NCBI GenBank assembly: GCA_947378965.1
Contig: CANCMG010000007.1
Coordinates: 1-64,000 of the forward strand
From: Alcaligenaceae bacterium
GTDB taxonomy: Bacteria; Pseudomonadota; Gammaproteobacteria; Burkholderiales; Burkholderiaceae_B
Direction of reading: 5' to 3'
DNA: 64,000 nucleotides
Positions within the stretch are counted from its first letter, which is position 1. Each line of letters opens with the position of its first letter. Below the pieces are notes generated by a model that was given only the letters and a program-made list of their open reading frames with translations, had not been told where the DNA came from and ran no database searches. Shown piece by piece: positions 35,546 to 44,364 of this stretch. The position numbers and the translations under genes were made by a program.

Positions 35546-37090
35546 ATGAGTTGGACCCCCGAATTAGAAGAGTTAGCGCTTAGAAAAAAACTTTCACTCA
35601 CGATGGGTGGCGAAGACAAGATTAAGCGACAGCACGATAATGGCAAGTTAACGGTACGCGAACGCATTGATCAACTCGTGGATTCGCAAACCTTTCGTGA
35701 AGTCGGTGGCTTGGCCGGTACTGCCACTTACGACGCCGAAGGAAAGTTAGTCAGCGTGATGCCGTCTAATGTCATCATCGGTCGGGCGCAAATCAATCAG
35801 CGACCCATCGTACTGGTGGGTGATGACTTCACGGTGCGTGGTGGTGCCAATGACGGTGCGGTTGGCGACAAAATGATTTTTGCTGAACAAATGGCCTGCG
35901 ACTTGCGTTTGCCACTTGTGCGCTTGATAGACGGTACAGGCGGCGGTGGCTCGGTGAAAAACATCGAAAAAATGGGGCATGCCTTATTACCCAAAATGAA
36001 AATCTGGACATCCATCACGCGTAGTTTGGCTCAGGTGCCTTGCGTGTCATTGGCCTTGGGTTCAGTGGCTGGACAAGGCTCGGCCCGGGTGTCGGCTAGC
36101 CACTATTCTGTGATGGTGAAAGATACCTCGCAGTTGTTTGTCGCAGGACCACCGGTGGTGGCACGGATTGGCCAAAACTACACAAAGAACGAGTTAGGCG
36201 GCAGCCAGATTCATGCCCGCAATGGCGTGGTTGATGATGAGGTTGCGTCTGAGGCTGAGGCTTTTGTCGCGGCTCGCCGCTTTTTGTCGTATCTGCCAGC
36301 GTCAGTACATGAACTTCCGCCACGGGGTCCAGTGCCAACAGAATCGCTCGATCAAAGCTGGTTGCGCAACGCCATCCCAAAAGATCCCCGTAAAGTTTAT
36401 AAAATCCGACCAATCATTGAAGCCTTGGTTGACTCAGGTTCGTTTTTAGAAATGGGCAAGCAGTGGGGGCGCGCCATCGTCGGTGGCTTAGCGCGCGTGG
36501 ATGGCTGGCCCGTGGTGTTCGCGGCAAGCAACCCCTATCACTATGGCGGTGCTTGGGATCGTCAAACCTCTGACAAGTTTGTGCGCATGATTGATTTGGC
36601 CGAGACCTTTCATTTGCCCTTGATCAATATGGTGGATGTGGCGGGCTTTCAGATTGGTATTGAGGCTGAGCAAGATGGCGTGATGCGTGCAGGTGTGCGG
36701 GCGCTGACGGCGGTCTCGCAATCGACCGTACCTTGGTGTTCGGTGATTATGCGTCGCGCGTTTGGCGTGGCCGCTGCCGGTCATCAAGCCCCTGGGCGCT
36801 TTAATTTTCGTTATGCCTGGCCTTCGGCGCAGTGGGGCTCATTACCCATCGAGGGCGGCCTTGAGGTGGCTTATCGTGCCGAGATCGAAGCGGCGGCCGA
36901 CCCCAAAGCGAAACACGCCGAGATCGAGGCCCGCGTGCGAGCGTTGACATCACCGATGCGCAGTGCCGAGGCGTTTGTGATCGAAGACATTATCGATCCG
37001 GCAGAAACGCGGGCTGCTTTGGTTGAGTTTGCGACCCTCGCCGCGCCTTTACGTCAAGCGGGGGTACGAACGGTCACTTACCGGCCTTAA
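35546..37090 (+). CDS. Acyl-CoA carboxylase carboxyltransferase subunit family protein
   Basis: KLTVRERIDQLVD, RLIDGTGGGGSV, RRAFGVAAAGHQAPGRFNFRYAWPSAQWGSLPIEGG. Confidence 0.88.
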   Translation: MSWTPELEELALRKKLSLTMGGEDKIKRQHDNGKLTVRERIDQLVDSQTFREVGGLAGTATYDAEGKLVSVMPSNVIIGRAQINQRPIVLVGDDFTVRGGANDGAVGDKMIFAEQMACDLRLPLVRLIDGTGGGGSVKNIEKMGHALLPKMKIWTSITRSLAQVPCVSLALGSVAGQGSARVSASHYSVMVKDTSQLFVAGPPVVARIGQNYTKNELGGSQIHARNGVVDDEVASEAEAFVAARRFLSYLPASVHELPPRGPVPTESLDQSWLRNAIPKDPRKVYKIRPIIEALVDSGSFLEMGKQWGRAIVGGLARVDGWPVVFAASNPYHYGGAWDRQTSDKFVRMIDLAETFHLPLINMVDVAGFQIGIEAEQDGVMRAGVRALTAVSQSTVPWCSVIMRRAFGVAAAGHQAPGRFNFRYAWPSAQWGSLPIEGGLEVAYRAEIEAAADPKAKHAEIEARVRALTSPMRSAEAFVIEDIIDPAETRAALVEFATLAAPLRQAGVRTVTYRP

Positions 37091-37156
37091 TGGGTTCAAG
37101 ACTTAATGCAGTACGATACAAAAAATCATAAAAAATACTTTACTCAAGAGGCAATC

Positions 37157-38368
37157 ATGTTCAAGCAATCATTACTGTCAGTCGCGGTCGCTGCAACCCT
37201 CTGCATCATGCCCGTGCAGGCGCAAGACAAAATCTCTGGTGGTGTCGTCAAGATTGGTGTGTTGACCGACCTGTCTGGCTTGTACATGGCGAATGTGGGC
37301 CCGGGTTCGGTGCTGGCTACAAAAATTGCGATCGAAGAGTTTGGTGGCAAAGTGGCGGGCAAACCGATCGAGCTCGTGGTGGCTGATCATTTGAACAAGG
37401 CCGACGTTGCCGCGGCGCGTGCGCGCGAGTGGATCGACCGCGATGGTGTGGATGTCGTGACCGAATTGGGTAATAGCGCCGTTGCGTTAGCGGTCATGAA
37501 TATTGCAGCCGAAAAAAATCGCATGACGATGGCAACCGGCGCGGGCTCTTCGCGAATTACTGGCGCAGACTGCAAGCCGACCAACGTGATGTGGGTGTAT
37601 GACACCTACGCCCTAGCAAAAGTGGGTACCTTACCTTTAATTGAGCAAGGCGCAAAAAAATGGTATTTCATCACGGCTGATTACGCCTTTGGCCATTCAC
37701 TTGAAAGCGATGGCGCTCGGTTTATTAAAGAGGGTGGTGGTTCGGTGGTCGGGTCGTCGCGGTATCCTTTTCCAGGTAATGATTTTTCGTCATACTTGCT
37801 CTCGGCACAAGGTAGTGGCGCCGATGCGGTCGCCTTTGCAAGTGCTGGGGGTGATTTATTGAATCAAATTAAACAGGCCAACGAGTTCGGTTTGGGAAAA
37901 AAACAAAAACTGGTCGCGCTGCTAATGAGTATTTCCGATGTGCACGGGGTGGGCTTGCAAGCGGCTCAGGGCATGAATTTTGCAGAGACCTTTTATTGGG
38001 ATATGGATGACGAGACGCGAAAGTTTTCGCAACGGTTTTTTAAAGAAATGGGAAAAATGCCAACTGCTTTGCAGGCGGGGCAGTACTCGGCTGTCTTAAA
38101 TTACCTGCGTGCGGTCGAAAAGTCGGGTAGTGATGATGTGACCGATGTGATGAAAACCTTGCGCGAGATGCCCATTCGTGATGCGTTTGCGCGCAATGCC
38201 AAATTACGGGCGGATGGCAAACTGATTCACGATACGTACCTGGTGTCGGTAAAGTCTCCAACTGAATCAAAAGCCCCTTGGGATTACTACAAGATCGTCA
38301 AAACCGTGTCAGGCGAGGATTCTTTTAATCCTTTGTCTGAAAGTCAGTGCCCGCTAGTCAAAAAATAA
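37157..38368 (+). CDS. Liv-type ABC transporter substrate-binding protein
   Basis: Signal peptide; VKIGVLTDLSGLYMANVGPGSV. Confidence 0.88.
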   Translation: MFKQSLLSVAVAATLCIMPVQAQDKISGGVVKIGVLTDLSGLYMANVGPGSVLATKIAIEEFGGKVAGKPIELVVADHLNKADVAAARAREWIDRDGVDVVTELGNSAVALAVMNIAAEKNRMTMATGAGSSRITGADCKPTNVMWVYDTYALAKVGTLPLIEQGAKKWYFITADYAFGHSLESDGARFIKEGGGSVVGSSRYPFPGNDFSSYLLSAQGSGADAVAFASAGGDLLNQIKQANEFGLGKKQKLVALLMSISDVHGVGLQAAQGMNFAETFYWDMDDETRKFSQRFFKEMGKMPTALQAGQYSAVLNYLRAVEKSGSDDVTDVMKTLREMPIRDAFARNAKLRADGKLIHDTYLVSVKSPTESKAPWDYYKIVKTVSGEDSFNPLSESQCPLVKK

Positions 38369-38375
38369 TACTATT

Positions 38376-38418
38376 AACTAAACGATCAACTAAACGATCA
38401 ACTAAACGATCAACTAAA
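38376..38418 (+). repeat. 12-bp tandem repeat AACTAAACGATC x 3.6
   Basis: Perfect copies at 38376, 38388 and 38400 plus partial AACTAAA. Confidence 0.95.
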
Positions 38419-38428
38419 GAGCCCAGTC

Positions 38429-38812
38429 ATGATGGATGTTTTGTGGTGTGAGGCGTTGGCGATCAAGGTCAACGCCGATGAAAGATTGGTGTGGAGGGGG
38501 CGCCATGTCTCAACTTCATTTTTGTTGCAAGTGGATCAGGCTCAATACGTGATTCAGATTTTGGGCGGGCGTATTACCGAGGTAAAAAAAGGTCCGTTCC
38601 CCATTGCCGACTGGGTCTTTGCGTTGCGGGCAAGCGAGGCCGCTTGGGCCGAGTTTTTACAACCTATCCCCAAGCCTGGCTTTCATGACGTGATGGCGAT
38701 GCTTAAACTCAAGCACCTCAAGATGGAGGGCGATTTGTATCCCTTGATGTCGCATCTACTTTACTTCAAAGATGTTTTGGCAAGCGTGCGCGGTGAAGAG
38801 GTCGCATCGTGA
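38429..38812 (+). CDS. Small protein with possible SCP2-like sterol-carrier fold
   Basis: 127 aa; MAMLKLKHLKMEGDLYPLMSHLLYFKDVLAS resembles SCP2-like C termini; GTGA overlap with next gene. Confidence 0.6.
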   Translation: MMDVLWCEALAIKVNADERLVWRGRHVSTSFLLQVDQAQYVIQILGGRITEVKKGPFPIADWVFALRASEAAWAEFLQPIPKPGFHDVMAMLKLKHLKMEGDLYPLMSHLLYFKDVLASVRGEEVAS

Positions 38813-39738
38813 GTCAAAACAGCATAAGTCAAAACAGCAAGAATCAAGACAGCATGAGCCCTGACCGTATGAGCGCGCAAGTGTTTGTAGAACCCATTGT
38901 CGGTCGCTATATGCACCTGACCTTAAACGGTCAAGCGCATCGAGTCTATTTCGAAGAGGCGGGCACCGGTGTGCCCTTGTTGTGCTTGCATACCGCAGGT
39001 GCCGATACGCGTCAGTATCGTGCGTTGATGAACGATAGCGAGTTGCTTAAACAATTTAGAGTGATTGCCTTTGATCTTCCTTGGCACGGTAAATCGTCGC
39101 CTCCAGAAGGTTGGCAAAACGGCACCTATCGCTTGTCGTCGCATGATTACACGCAGGCAATCTTAGCGGTTGCCGATGCGCTGCAACTGGATCAGCCGAT
39201 TGTGATGGGCTGCTCGATCGGCGGGCGAATTGTGCTGCACTTGGCGCTTGAACACCCCGAGCGTTTCGGTGCCGCGATTGGCTTGCAATCGGGCGCACAC
39301 GTCGAGCCGTACTACGACCTTGAGTGGTTACACCGCTCAGATGTGCACGGTGGCGAGATTGCGGCCGGAATCGTCTCTGGCTTAATCGGCCCCTTAAGCC
39401 CCGCGCAACACAAATGGGAAACCCTTTGGCATTACATGCAAGGTGGTCCCGGCGTGTTTAAAGGCGATCTGTTTTTCTATAACGCCGATGGCGATATTCG
39501 GGATCGCGTTAAGCAGATTGACACAAAAAAATGCCCGCTGTGGCTCTTGACGGGCGAATACGATTACTCGTGTACCCCAGAAGATACGGTGTTTTTAGGC
39601 AAGACGATTGAGGGAGTCAACTGGCAAATTATGCAGGGAATGGGGCATTTTCCAATGAGTGAAGATCCTGCAAAGTTTCTGACCTACCTCAAACCCGTCT
39701 TGCAAGCGGCCCTGCGCGCTCGCGCCTCAGCACCATAA
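38809..39738 (+). CDS. Alpha/beta hydrolase
   Basis: VIAFDLPWHGKSSPP, GCSIGGRI nucleophile elbow; GTG start overlapping upstream stop. Confidence 0.88.
   Translation: MSQNSISQNSKNQDSMSPDRMSAQVFVEPIVGRYMHLTLNGQAHRVYFEEAGTGVPLLCLHTAGADTRQYRALMNDSELLKQFRVIAFDLPWHGKSSPPEGWQNGTYRLSSHDYTQAILAVADALQLDQPIVMGCSIGGRIVLHLALEHPERFGAAIGLQSGAHVEPYYDLEWLHRSDVHGGEIAAGIVSGLIGPLSPAQHKWETLWHYMQGGPGVFKGDLFFYNADGDIRDRVKQIDTKKCPLWLLTGEYDYSCTPEDTVFLGKTIEGVNWQIMQGMGHFPMSEDPAKFLTYLKPVLQAALRARASAP
38812..38871 (+). repeat. 15-bp in-frame tandem repeat (AGTCAAAACAGCATA) x 3-4
   Basis: Encodes SQNSI-SQNSK-NQDSM-SPDRM at the hydrolase N terminus. Confidence 0.85.
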
Positions 39739-39749
39739 CGGCAGAGCGC

Positions 39750-39777
39750 GACTGCCCTACAATCGGGGCAGTCTTTT
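39750..39777 (+). terminator. Terminator after hydrolase operon
   Basis: GACTGCCC-TACAATCG-GGGCAGTC then TTTT. Confidence 0.6.
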
Positions 39778-39791
39778 AAATTCCGTTTTTA

Positions 39792-41363
39792 ATGAAAAAT
39801 TTACTGAATCGGCTGTGGATAGCAGCTTTGCTACCTCAGGCCACTCGCTGGCTTGTCTTAGGCACCGGCTTTTGGCTGGGGTGCTTGTCGTGGGTGCGGC
39901 ACTTGCACCTGCCCGACGAGGGGCGTTATGTGGGTGTGGCCTGGGATATGGCGCGCGCCGACAGCTTTTTAGTGCCTTTGATGAATGGCCTGCCTTATTT
40001 TCATAAGCCTCCGCTCTTTTATTGGCTCACTGATCTGTCGGTGCTAGTGTTCGGCGCGCACGAGTGGTCAGTGCGCATCCCGTCGTGGCTGGCGGCCTGG
40101 TCAAGCGCGATTGCCTTATATTTTTTTATACGCAAGCACCGCGGCCTTAAAAAGGCGACCTTGAGCTTAATCATCCTGTGCACCCTGCCCCTATTTTATG
40201 GCGGTGCGCAATACGCCAATTTGGATATGTTGGTTGCGGGCTTGATTTCACTCACGATTCTTGCCGGTGCAGAGGCGGTGTTGCGTAGTGAACAAGGTCT
40301 GCCCTACCGCTGGTTCTCGGTTGCAGCAGCAGTATTTGCCGGCTTGGCGATTTTGGCTAAAGGGTTGATCGGTTTGGCCTTGCCTGGTGGCGTTTTATTC
40401 TTTTGGTTACTGTTTACAACACGCTGGCGTAAGCTTGGCGTGTTGCTGTGGCCGCCTGCAATCGTCGCGTTTGTCGCGGTGACTTTGCCGTGGTTTTGGG
40501 CGATGCAGGTTAAGTTCCCCGAGTTTTTCAATTACTTTTTTATTCATCAACAATTCGAGCGCTTCGTGAGCCAGGGTTTTAACAACCCTCAGCCAGTTTG
40601 GTTCTATTTGCCTGTGCTGTTTGGCATGACGTTGCCGTGGTCGCTTGGTTTGCTAGTCGCGTTCAATCGTCGGTTTTGGCAAAACACCTTGCAGTCGTTT
40701 GGCTTATTGATGCTGATCTGGCTATTGCTGATTTTTATCTTTTTTTCGATCCCTGCCTCAAAGCTGATTGGCTATATTTTGCCGGCCTTGCCACCCTTGG
40801 CCGTGCTAAGCGCCGAAGCGTTGTTGTTGGCCTTGCAAGGTCGCTGGGCCGCGCACATCCCTCGAACGATTGCCACCTATTTTGTGATTGCAAGCGTGGC
40901 CTGCGTGATGGGGATGGGGGGATTTCGCTTTATTCAAACTGATACGGCCTACCGCATGGGCGCACAGATCGCTGCGCAAAAAAAACCGACCGACGTGTTT
41001 GTGTATGTGCGCAGTTATCCCTTTGATTTAGCGTTTTACGTGGGCGCCACTGAGCCTGCCTGGGTAGTCGAAAACTGGGAGAATCTTCCAAAGCGTGATA
41101 ACTGGCGCAACGAATTGGCCGATGCCGCACGCTTTAACCCAGAGGTGGGTAAGCAAACTCTCATCAATTTTAAAGAGTTTGTGGTGCGCCTGTGTGCGAG
41201 CGAACAAAGAGTATTTTGGGTACGTGGTGATCGGTGGATTATTCAGCATCTGCCTTTTTTGTCAGAGGTACCCCCCTTCTTTGAGCAGCCAGATGGCGGT
41301 CGGGTCTGGAAACTTGAAACCGATATCGCGTTTAAGGCTAAGCTCTGTAGTAAAGGTGAATAG
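39792..41363 (+). CDS. ArnT-like glycosyltransferase (PMT_2 / GT39-type membrane protein)
   Basis: DEGRYVGVAWDMARADSFLVPLMNGLPYFHKPPLFYWL; many TMs. Confidence 0.85.
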   Translation: MKNLLNRLWIAALLPQATRWLVLGTGFWLGCLSWVRHLHLPDEGRYVGVAWDMARADSFLVPLMNGLPYFHKPPLFYWLTDLSVLVFGAHEWSVRIPSWLAAWSSAIALYFFIRKHRGLKKATLSLIILCTLPLFYGGAQYANLDMLVAGLISLTILAGAEAVLRSEQGLPYRWFSVAAAVFAGLAILAKGLIGLALPGGVLFFWLLFTTRWRKLGVLLWPPAIVAFVAVTLPWFWAMQVKFPEFFNYFFIHQQFERFVSQGFNNPQPVWFYLPVLFGMTLPWSLGLLVAFNRRFWQNTLQSFGLLMLIWLLLIFIFFSIPASKLIGYILPALPPLAVLSAEALLLALQGRWAAHIPRTIATYFVIASVACVMGMGGFRFIQTDTAYRMGAQIAAQKKPTDVFVYVRSYPFDLAFYVGATEPAWVVENWENLPKRDNWRNELADAARFNPEVGKQTLINFKEFVVRLCASEQRVFWVRGDRWIIQHLPFLSEVPPFFEQPDGGRVWKLETDIAFKAKLCSKGE

Positions 41364-41421
41364 CTAAAGCCGAATAACCAAAGCCGAATCACCAAAGCCG
41401 AATCACTAAAGCTAAATAACT
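41352..41421 (+). repeat. 14-bp tandem repeat AAAGCCGAATCACC x 5, overlapping the stop codon of the upstream gene
   Basis: AAAGGTGAATAGCT AAAGCCGAATAACC AAAGCCGAATCACC AAAGCCGAATCACT AAAGCTAAATAACT. Confidence 0.93.
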
Positions 41422-41453
41422 CACTAATTTGCTGCCTTTCCGGAGACTTGAGA

Positions 41454-43208
41454 ATGACAACCGAAGAAAAAAAACCAAACATTAAAACCCCCGAGTCTTT
41501 GCGCAGTGCACGCTGGTTTGCCCCCGATGACTTGCGCTCGTTTGGGCATCGCTCACGTGCCATGCAAATGGGCTACGGCCCCGAAGACTGGGCCGGTAAG
41601 CCAGTGATCGGTATTATTAATACCTGGTCTGATATCAATCCCTGCCATAGCCATTTCAAGCAACGCGTCGAAGACGTGAAGCGCGGTGTCTTGCAAGCAG
41701 GCGGGTTTCCAATTGAGCTGCCGGCGCAGTCTTTGGCCGAACAGTACGTTAAGCCCACCACGATGCTATACCGCAACTTGCTGGCGATGGACGTTGAAGA
41801 ACTCTTGCGCTGCCACCCGATCGACGGTGCGGTGCTGATGGGCGGGTGCGACAAGACCACGCCTGCGCTGTTGATGGGCGCTACCAGTGCCGGTCTGCCA
41901 ATGATTTACGTGCCGGCGGGCCCCATGTTGCGCGGTAACTGGCAGGGCAAAACGCTAGGCTCTGGCTCTGACGCCTGGAAGTTTTGGGACGATCGTCGTG
42001 CCGGCCTGATTAATCAAACGCAGTGGCTTGAGATCGAAGGCGGTATTGCGCGCAGTCATGGCACGTGTATGACGATGGGTACGGCCAGCACCATGACAGC
42101 GATTGCCGAGGCCCTTGGCATGACCCTGCCAGGCTTTTCGTCTGTTCCAGCACCCGATTCAAATCACATGCGCATGAGCGCCGAGTCGGGTCGTCGTATC
42201 GTCGAGATGGTCTGGGAAGACCTGACCCCGAACAAAATTCAAACCCATGCCGCCTTCGAGAATGCGATCGTGATCGCGATGGCGATGGGTTGCTCGACGA
42301 ATGCGATCATTCACGTGATTGCGCAAGCTAAGCGCGCAGGGTGTGACATTGGTCTTGACGATTTCGATCGCTTTAGCCGGATCGTTCCGGTGATCGCCAA
42401 CGTGCGCCCGAGCGGCGAACAGTATCTGATGGAAGACTTCTACTATGCAGGTGGTTTACCGGGCCTGATGACGCGTATCCCCCAGCACCTGCATCTGGAT
42501 GCTCTGACGGTCACTGGCAAAACTCTCGGTGAAAATATCGCGGGCGCAGGCGTCTATAACGATGACGTGATTCGCCCTGTCGATAATCCGATCTATGCCG
42601 AAGGCGCGCTAGCCGTGCTCAAAGGTAATCTGGCCCCCGATGGTTGCGTGATTAAGCCCAGCGCCTGCCCCGAGCATTTACACCGTCATACGGGCCCGGC
42701 GTTGGTTTTCGATGACTACCCATCCATGAAGGCCGTGATTGACAGCGACGATCTTGATGTGACTGCTGATCATGTTTTGATTTTGCGTAATGCTGGTCCG
42801 CAAGGCGGGCCCGGGATGCCCGAGTGGGGCATGTTGCCCATGCCTAAAAAACTGCTCAAGCAAGGTGTGCGCGATATGTTGCGCATGTCAGATGCGCGCA
42901 TGAGTGGCACAAGTTATGGCGCCTGCGTATTGCACATTTCGCCCGAGTCGTATGTCGGTGGCCCGTTAGCGCTAGTTAAAAATGGCGACATGATCTCGGT
43001 TGATGTACCCGCCCGCACGATTAACCTCGAGATTTCTGACGCCGAGATGGCAGCACGCAAAGCAGCTTGGAAAGCCCCTGAGCCTCGCTACGAGCGTGGC
43101 TATGGCTGGATGTTCTCTAAGCATATCGAGCAGGCCAATGAGGGCTGTGATTTTGATTTCTTGCGAACCGATTTTGGTGCGCCAGTGTCCGAACCCGACA
43201 TCTATTAA
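41454..43208 (+). CDS. IlvD/Edd-family dehydratase (sugar-acid dehydratase type)
   Basis: GIINTWSDINPCHSHFKQRVEDVKRGV, MGGCDKTTPALLMGA, SHGTCMTMGTASTM. Confidence 0.92.
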   Translation: MTTEEKKPNIKTPESLRSARWFAPDDLRSFGHRSRAMQMGYGPEDWAGKPVIGIINTWSDINPCHSHFKQRVEDVKRGVLQAGGFPIELPAQSLAEQYVKPTTMLYRNLLAMDVEELLRCHPIDGAVLMGGCDKTTPALLMGATSAGLPMIYVPAGPMLRGNWQGKTLGSGSDAWKFWDDRRAGLINQTQWLEIEGGIARSHGTCMTMGTASTMTAIAEALGMTLPGFSSVPAPDSNHMRMSAESGRRIVEMVWEDLTPNKIQTHAAFENAIVIAMAMGCSTNAIIHVIAQAKRAGCDIGLDDFDRFSRIVPVIANVRPSGEQYLMEDFYYAGGLPGLMTRIPQHLHLDALTVTGKTLGENIAGAGVYNDDVIRPVDNPIYAEGALAVLKGNLAPDGCVIKPSACPEHLHRHTGPALVFDDYPSMKAVIDSDDLDVTADHVLILRNAGPQGGPGMPEWGMLPMPKKLLKQGVRDMLRMSDARMSGTSYGACVLHISPESYVGGPLALVKNGDMISVDVPARTINLEISDAEMAARKAAWKAPEPRYERGYGWMFSKHIEQANEGCDFDFLRTDFGAPVSEPDIY

Positions 43209-43254
43209 GCGAGATCCTCGACGAGCACTTTTAACTTGATATTTATTAGGCGGG

Positions 43255-43290
43255 ATGCTCGACGAGCACTCTGAACTTAATATTTATTAA
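43255..43290 (+). CDS. Mini-ORF MLDEHSELNIY* in the 41-bp repeat
   Basis: 11 codons, ATG 5 nt after a TAG, GCGGG before it. Confidence 0.25.
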   Translation: MLDEHSELNIY

Positions 43291-43295
43291 GCGAG

Positions 43296-43331
43296 ATGCT
43301 CGACGAGTACTCTGAACCCGATTACTACTAA
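43296..43331 (+). CDS. Mini-ORF MLDEYSEPDYY* in the 41-bp repeat
   Basis: 11 codons, ATG 5 nt after a TAA, GCGAG before it; resembles dehydratase C terminus SEPDIY*. Confidence 0.25.
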   Translation: MLDEYSEPDYY

Positions 43332-43343
43332 GCGAGATCCAAA

Positions 43344-44063
43344 ATGAGCACTCTTAAGCCCGAGACCCGCGAAAAACTGCTGGGGATTAGCACGGCCACA
43401 TTAGCGACTTGCCTGTTTAAGCGTGGCTTGCGCAATCAGTTTATTCAAGGCGTGCAGCGTTTATCAAAGTCCACCAAGAACATGGTGGGCGAGGCTTACA
43501 CGCTGCGCTATATCCCTGCGCGTGAAGATCTCAACACCATGGAGGTCTTTAAAGATCGCAGCCATCCACAGCGTAAAGGCATTAACGAATGCCCAGAAGG
43601 TGCTGTGTTTGTGATTGATAGCCGTAAAGATGCACGCGCTGCCTCGGCAGGTGGCATTTTGGTGGGGCGCCTGATGGCTCGCGGGGTGGCCGGTGTTGTG
43701 ACGGACGGTGGCTTTCGTGATTCGGCTGAAATCGCAGAGCTCGGCATCCCAGCCTATCATCAACGCCCGTCAGCGCCTACCAACCTAACCTTGCATCACG
43801 CGATTGACGTGAATGTGCCAATTGCTTGCGGCGACGCGCCAGTGTTTCCGGGTGACGTGATGGTTGGTGATGGTGATGGCGTGATTGTGTTGCCGGCACA
43901 TCTGGCAGATGAATTGGCAGCCGAAGCGTTTGAAATGACGATTTTTGAAGACTTTGCGACAGAAGAGGTGAGGGGTGGCCGCTCGATTATGGGCTTGTAT
44001 CCCAATACCGACCCGCAAACGACGGTTGATTTTCAGGCCTGGCGCAAAAGGACTGGCCGTTGA
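43344..44063 (+). CDS. RraA-like protein (RraA / HMG-aldolase-type family)
   Basis: GGILVGRLMARGVAGVVTDGGFRD, PGDVMVGDGDGVIVLP. Confidence 0.87.
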   Translation: MSTLKPETREKLLGISTATLATCLFKRGLRNQFIQGVQRLSKSTKNMVGEAYTLRYIPAREDLNTMEVFKDRSHPQRKGINECPEGAVFVIDSRKDARAASAGGILVGRLMARGVAGVVTDGGFRDSAEIAELGIPAYHQRPSAPTNLTLHHAIDVNVPIACGDAPVFPGDVMVGDGDGVIVLPAHLADELAAEAFEMTIFEDFATEEVRGGRSIMGLYPNTDPQTTVDFQAWRKRTGR

Positions 44064-44208
44064 AGAGTATTGCCGCATTTGCTGAGTTTTCTGCCCCAAT
44101 AAGTGGGGTAGAGTTGCAGAGCTGAGCGCTCTTGATGCTTTGTTGGTTTGATGGACGGCTCAGCCCCTGCTAACGTGGCGCAGCTTAGGCTTTAAAAGAG
44201 GGGGGGGG

Positions 44209-44285
44209 TGGGGTGAACGACGGGGCTCGAACCCGCGACAACCAGAATCACAATCGGGGACTCTACCCACTGAGCTACGTCCACC
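44209..44285 (-). tRNA. tRNA-His(GTG)
   Basis: Reverse strand GGTGGACGTAGCTCAGTGGGTAGAGTCCCCGATTGTGATTCTGG...GGTTCGAGCCCCGTCGTTCACCCCA; G-1 and C73 present. Confidence 0.95.
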
Positions 44286-44364
44286 ACAGAGCGAAGATTC
44301 TAGCATGTTTGCGCCCAGTTTGCCCCTTCTGCGGGGCCTCATGTTTTTACTGTAAGACCATTCA

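Larger units (their letters stand above)
43197..43361 (+). repeat. 41-bp tandem repeat x 4 spanning the dehydratase stop codon to the RraA-like start
   Basis: Units at 43197, 43238, 43279 and 43320; core TATTAAGCGAGATGCTCGACGAGCACTCTGAACC. Confidence 0.95.
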
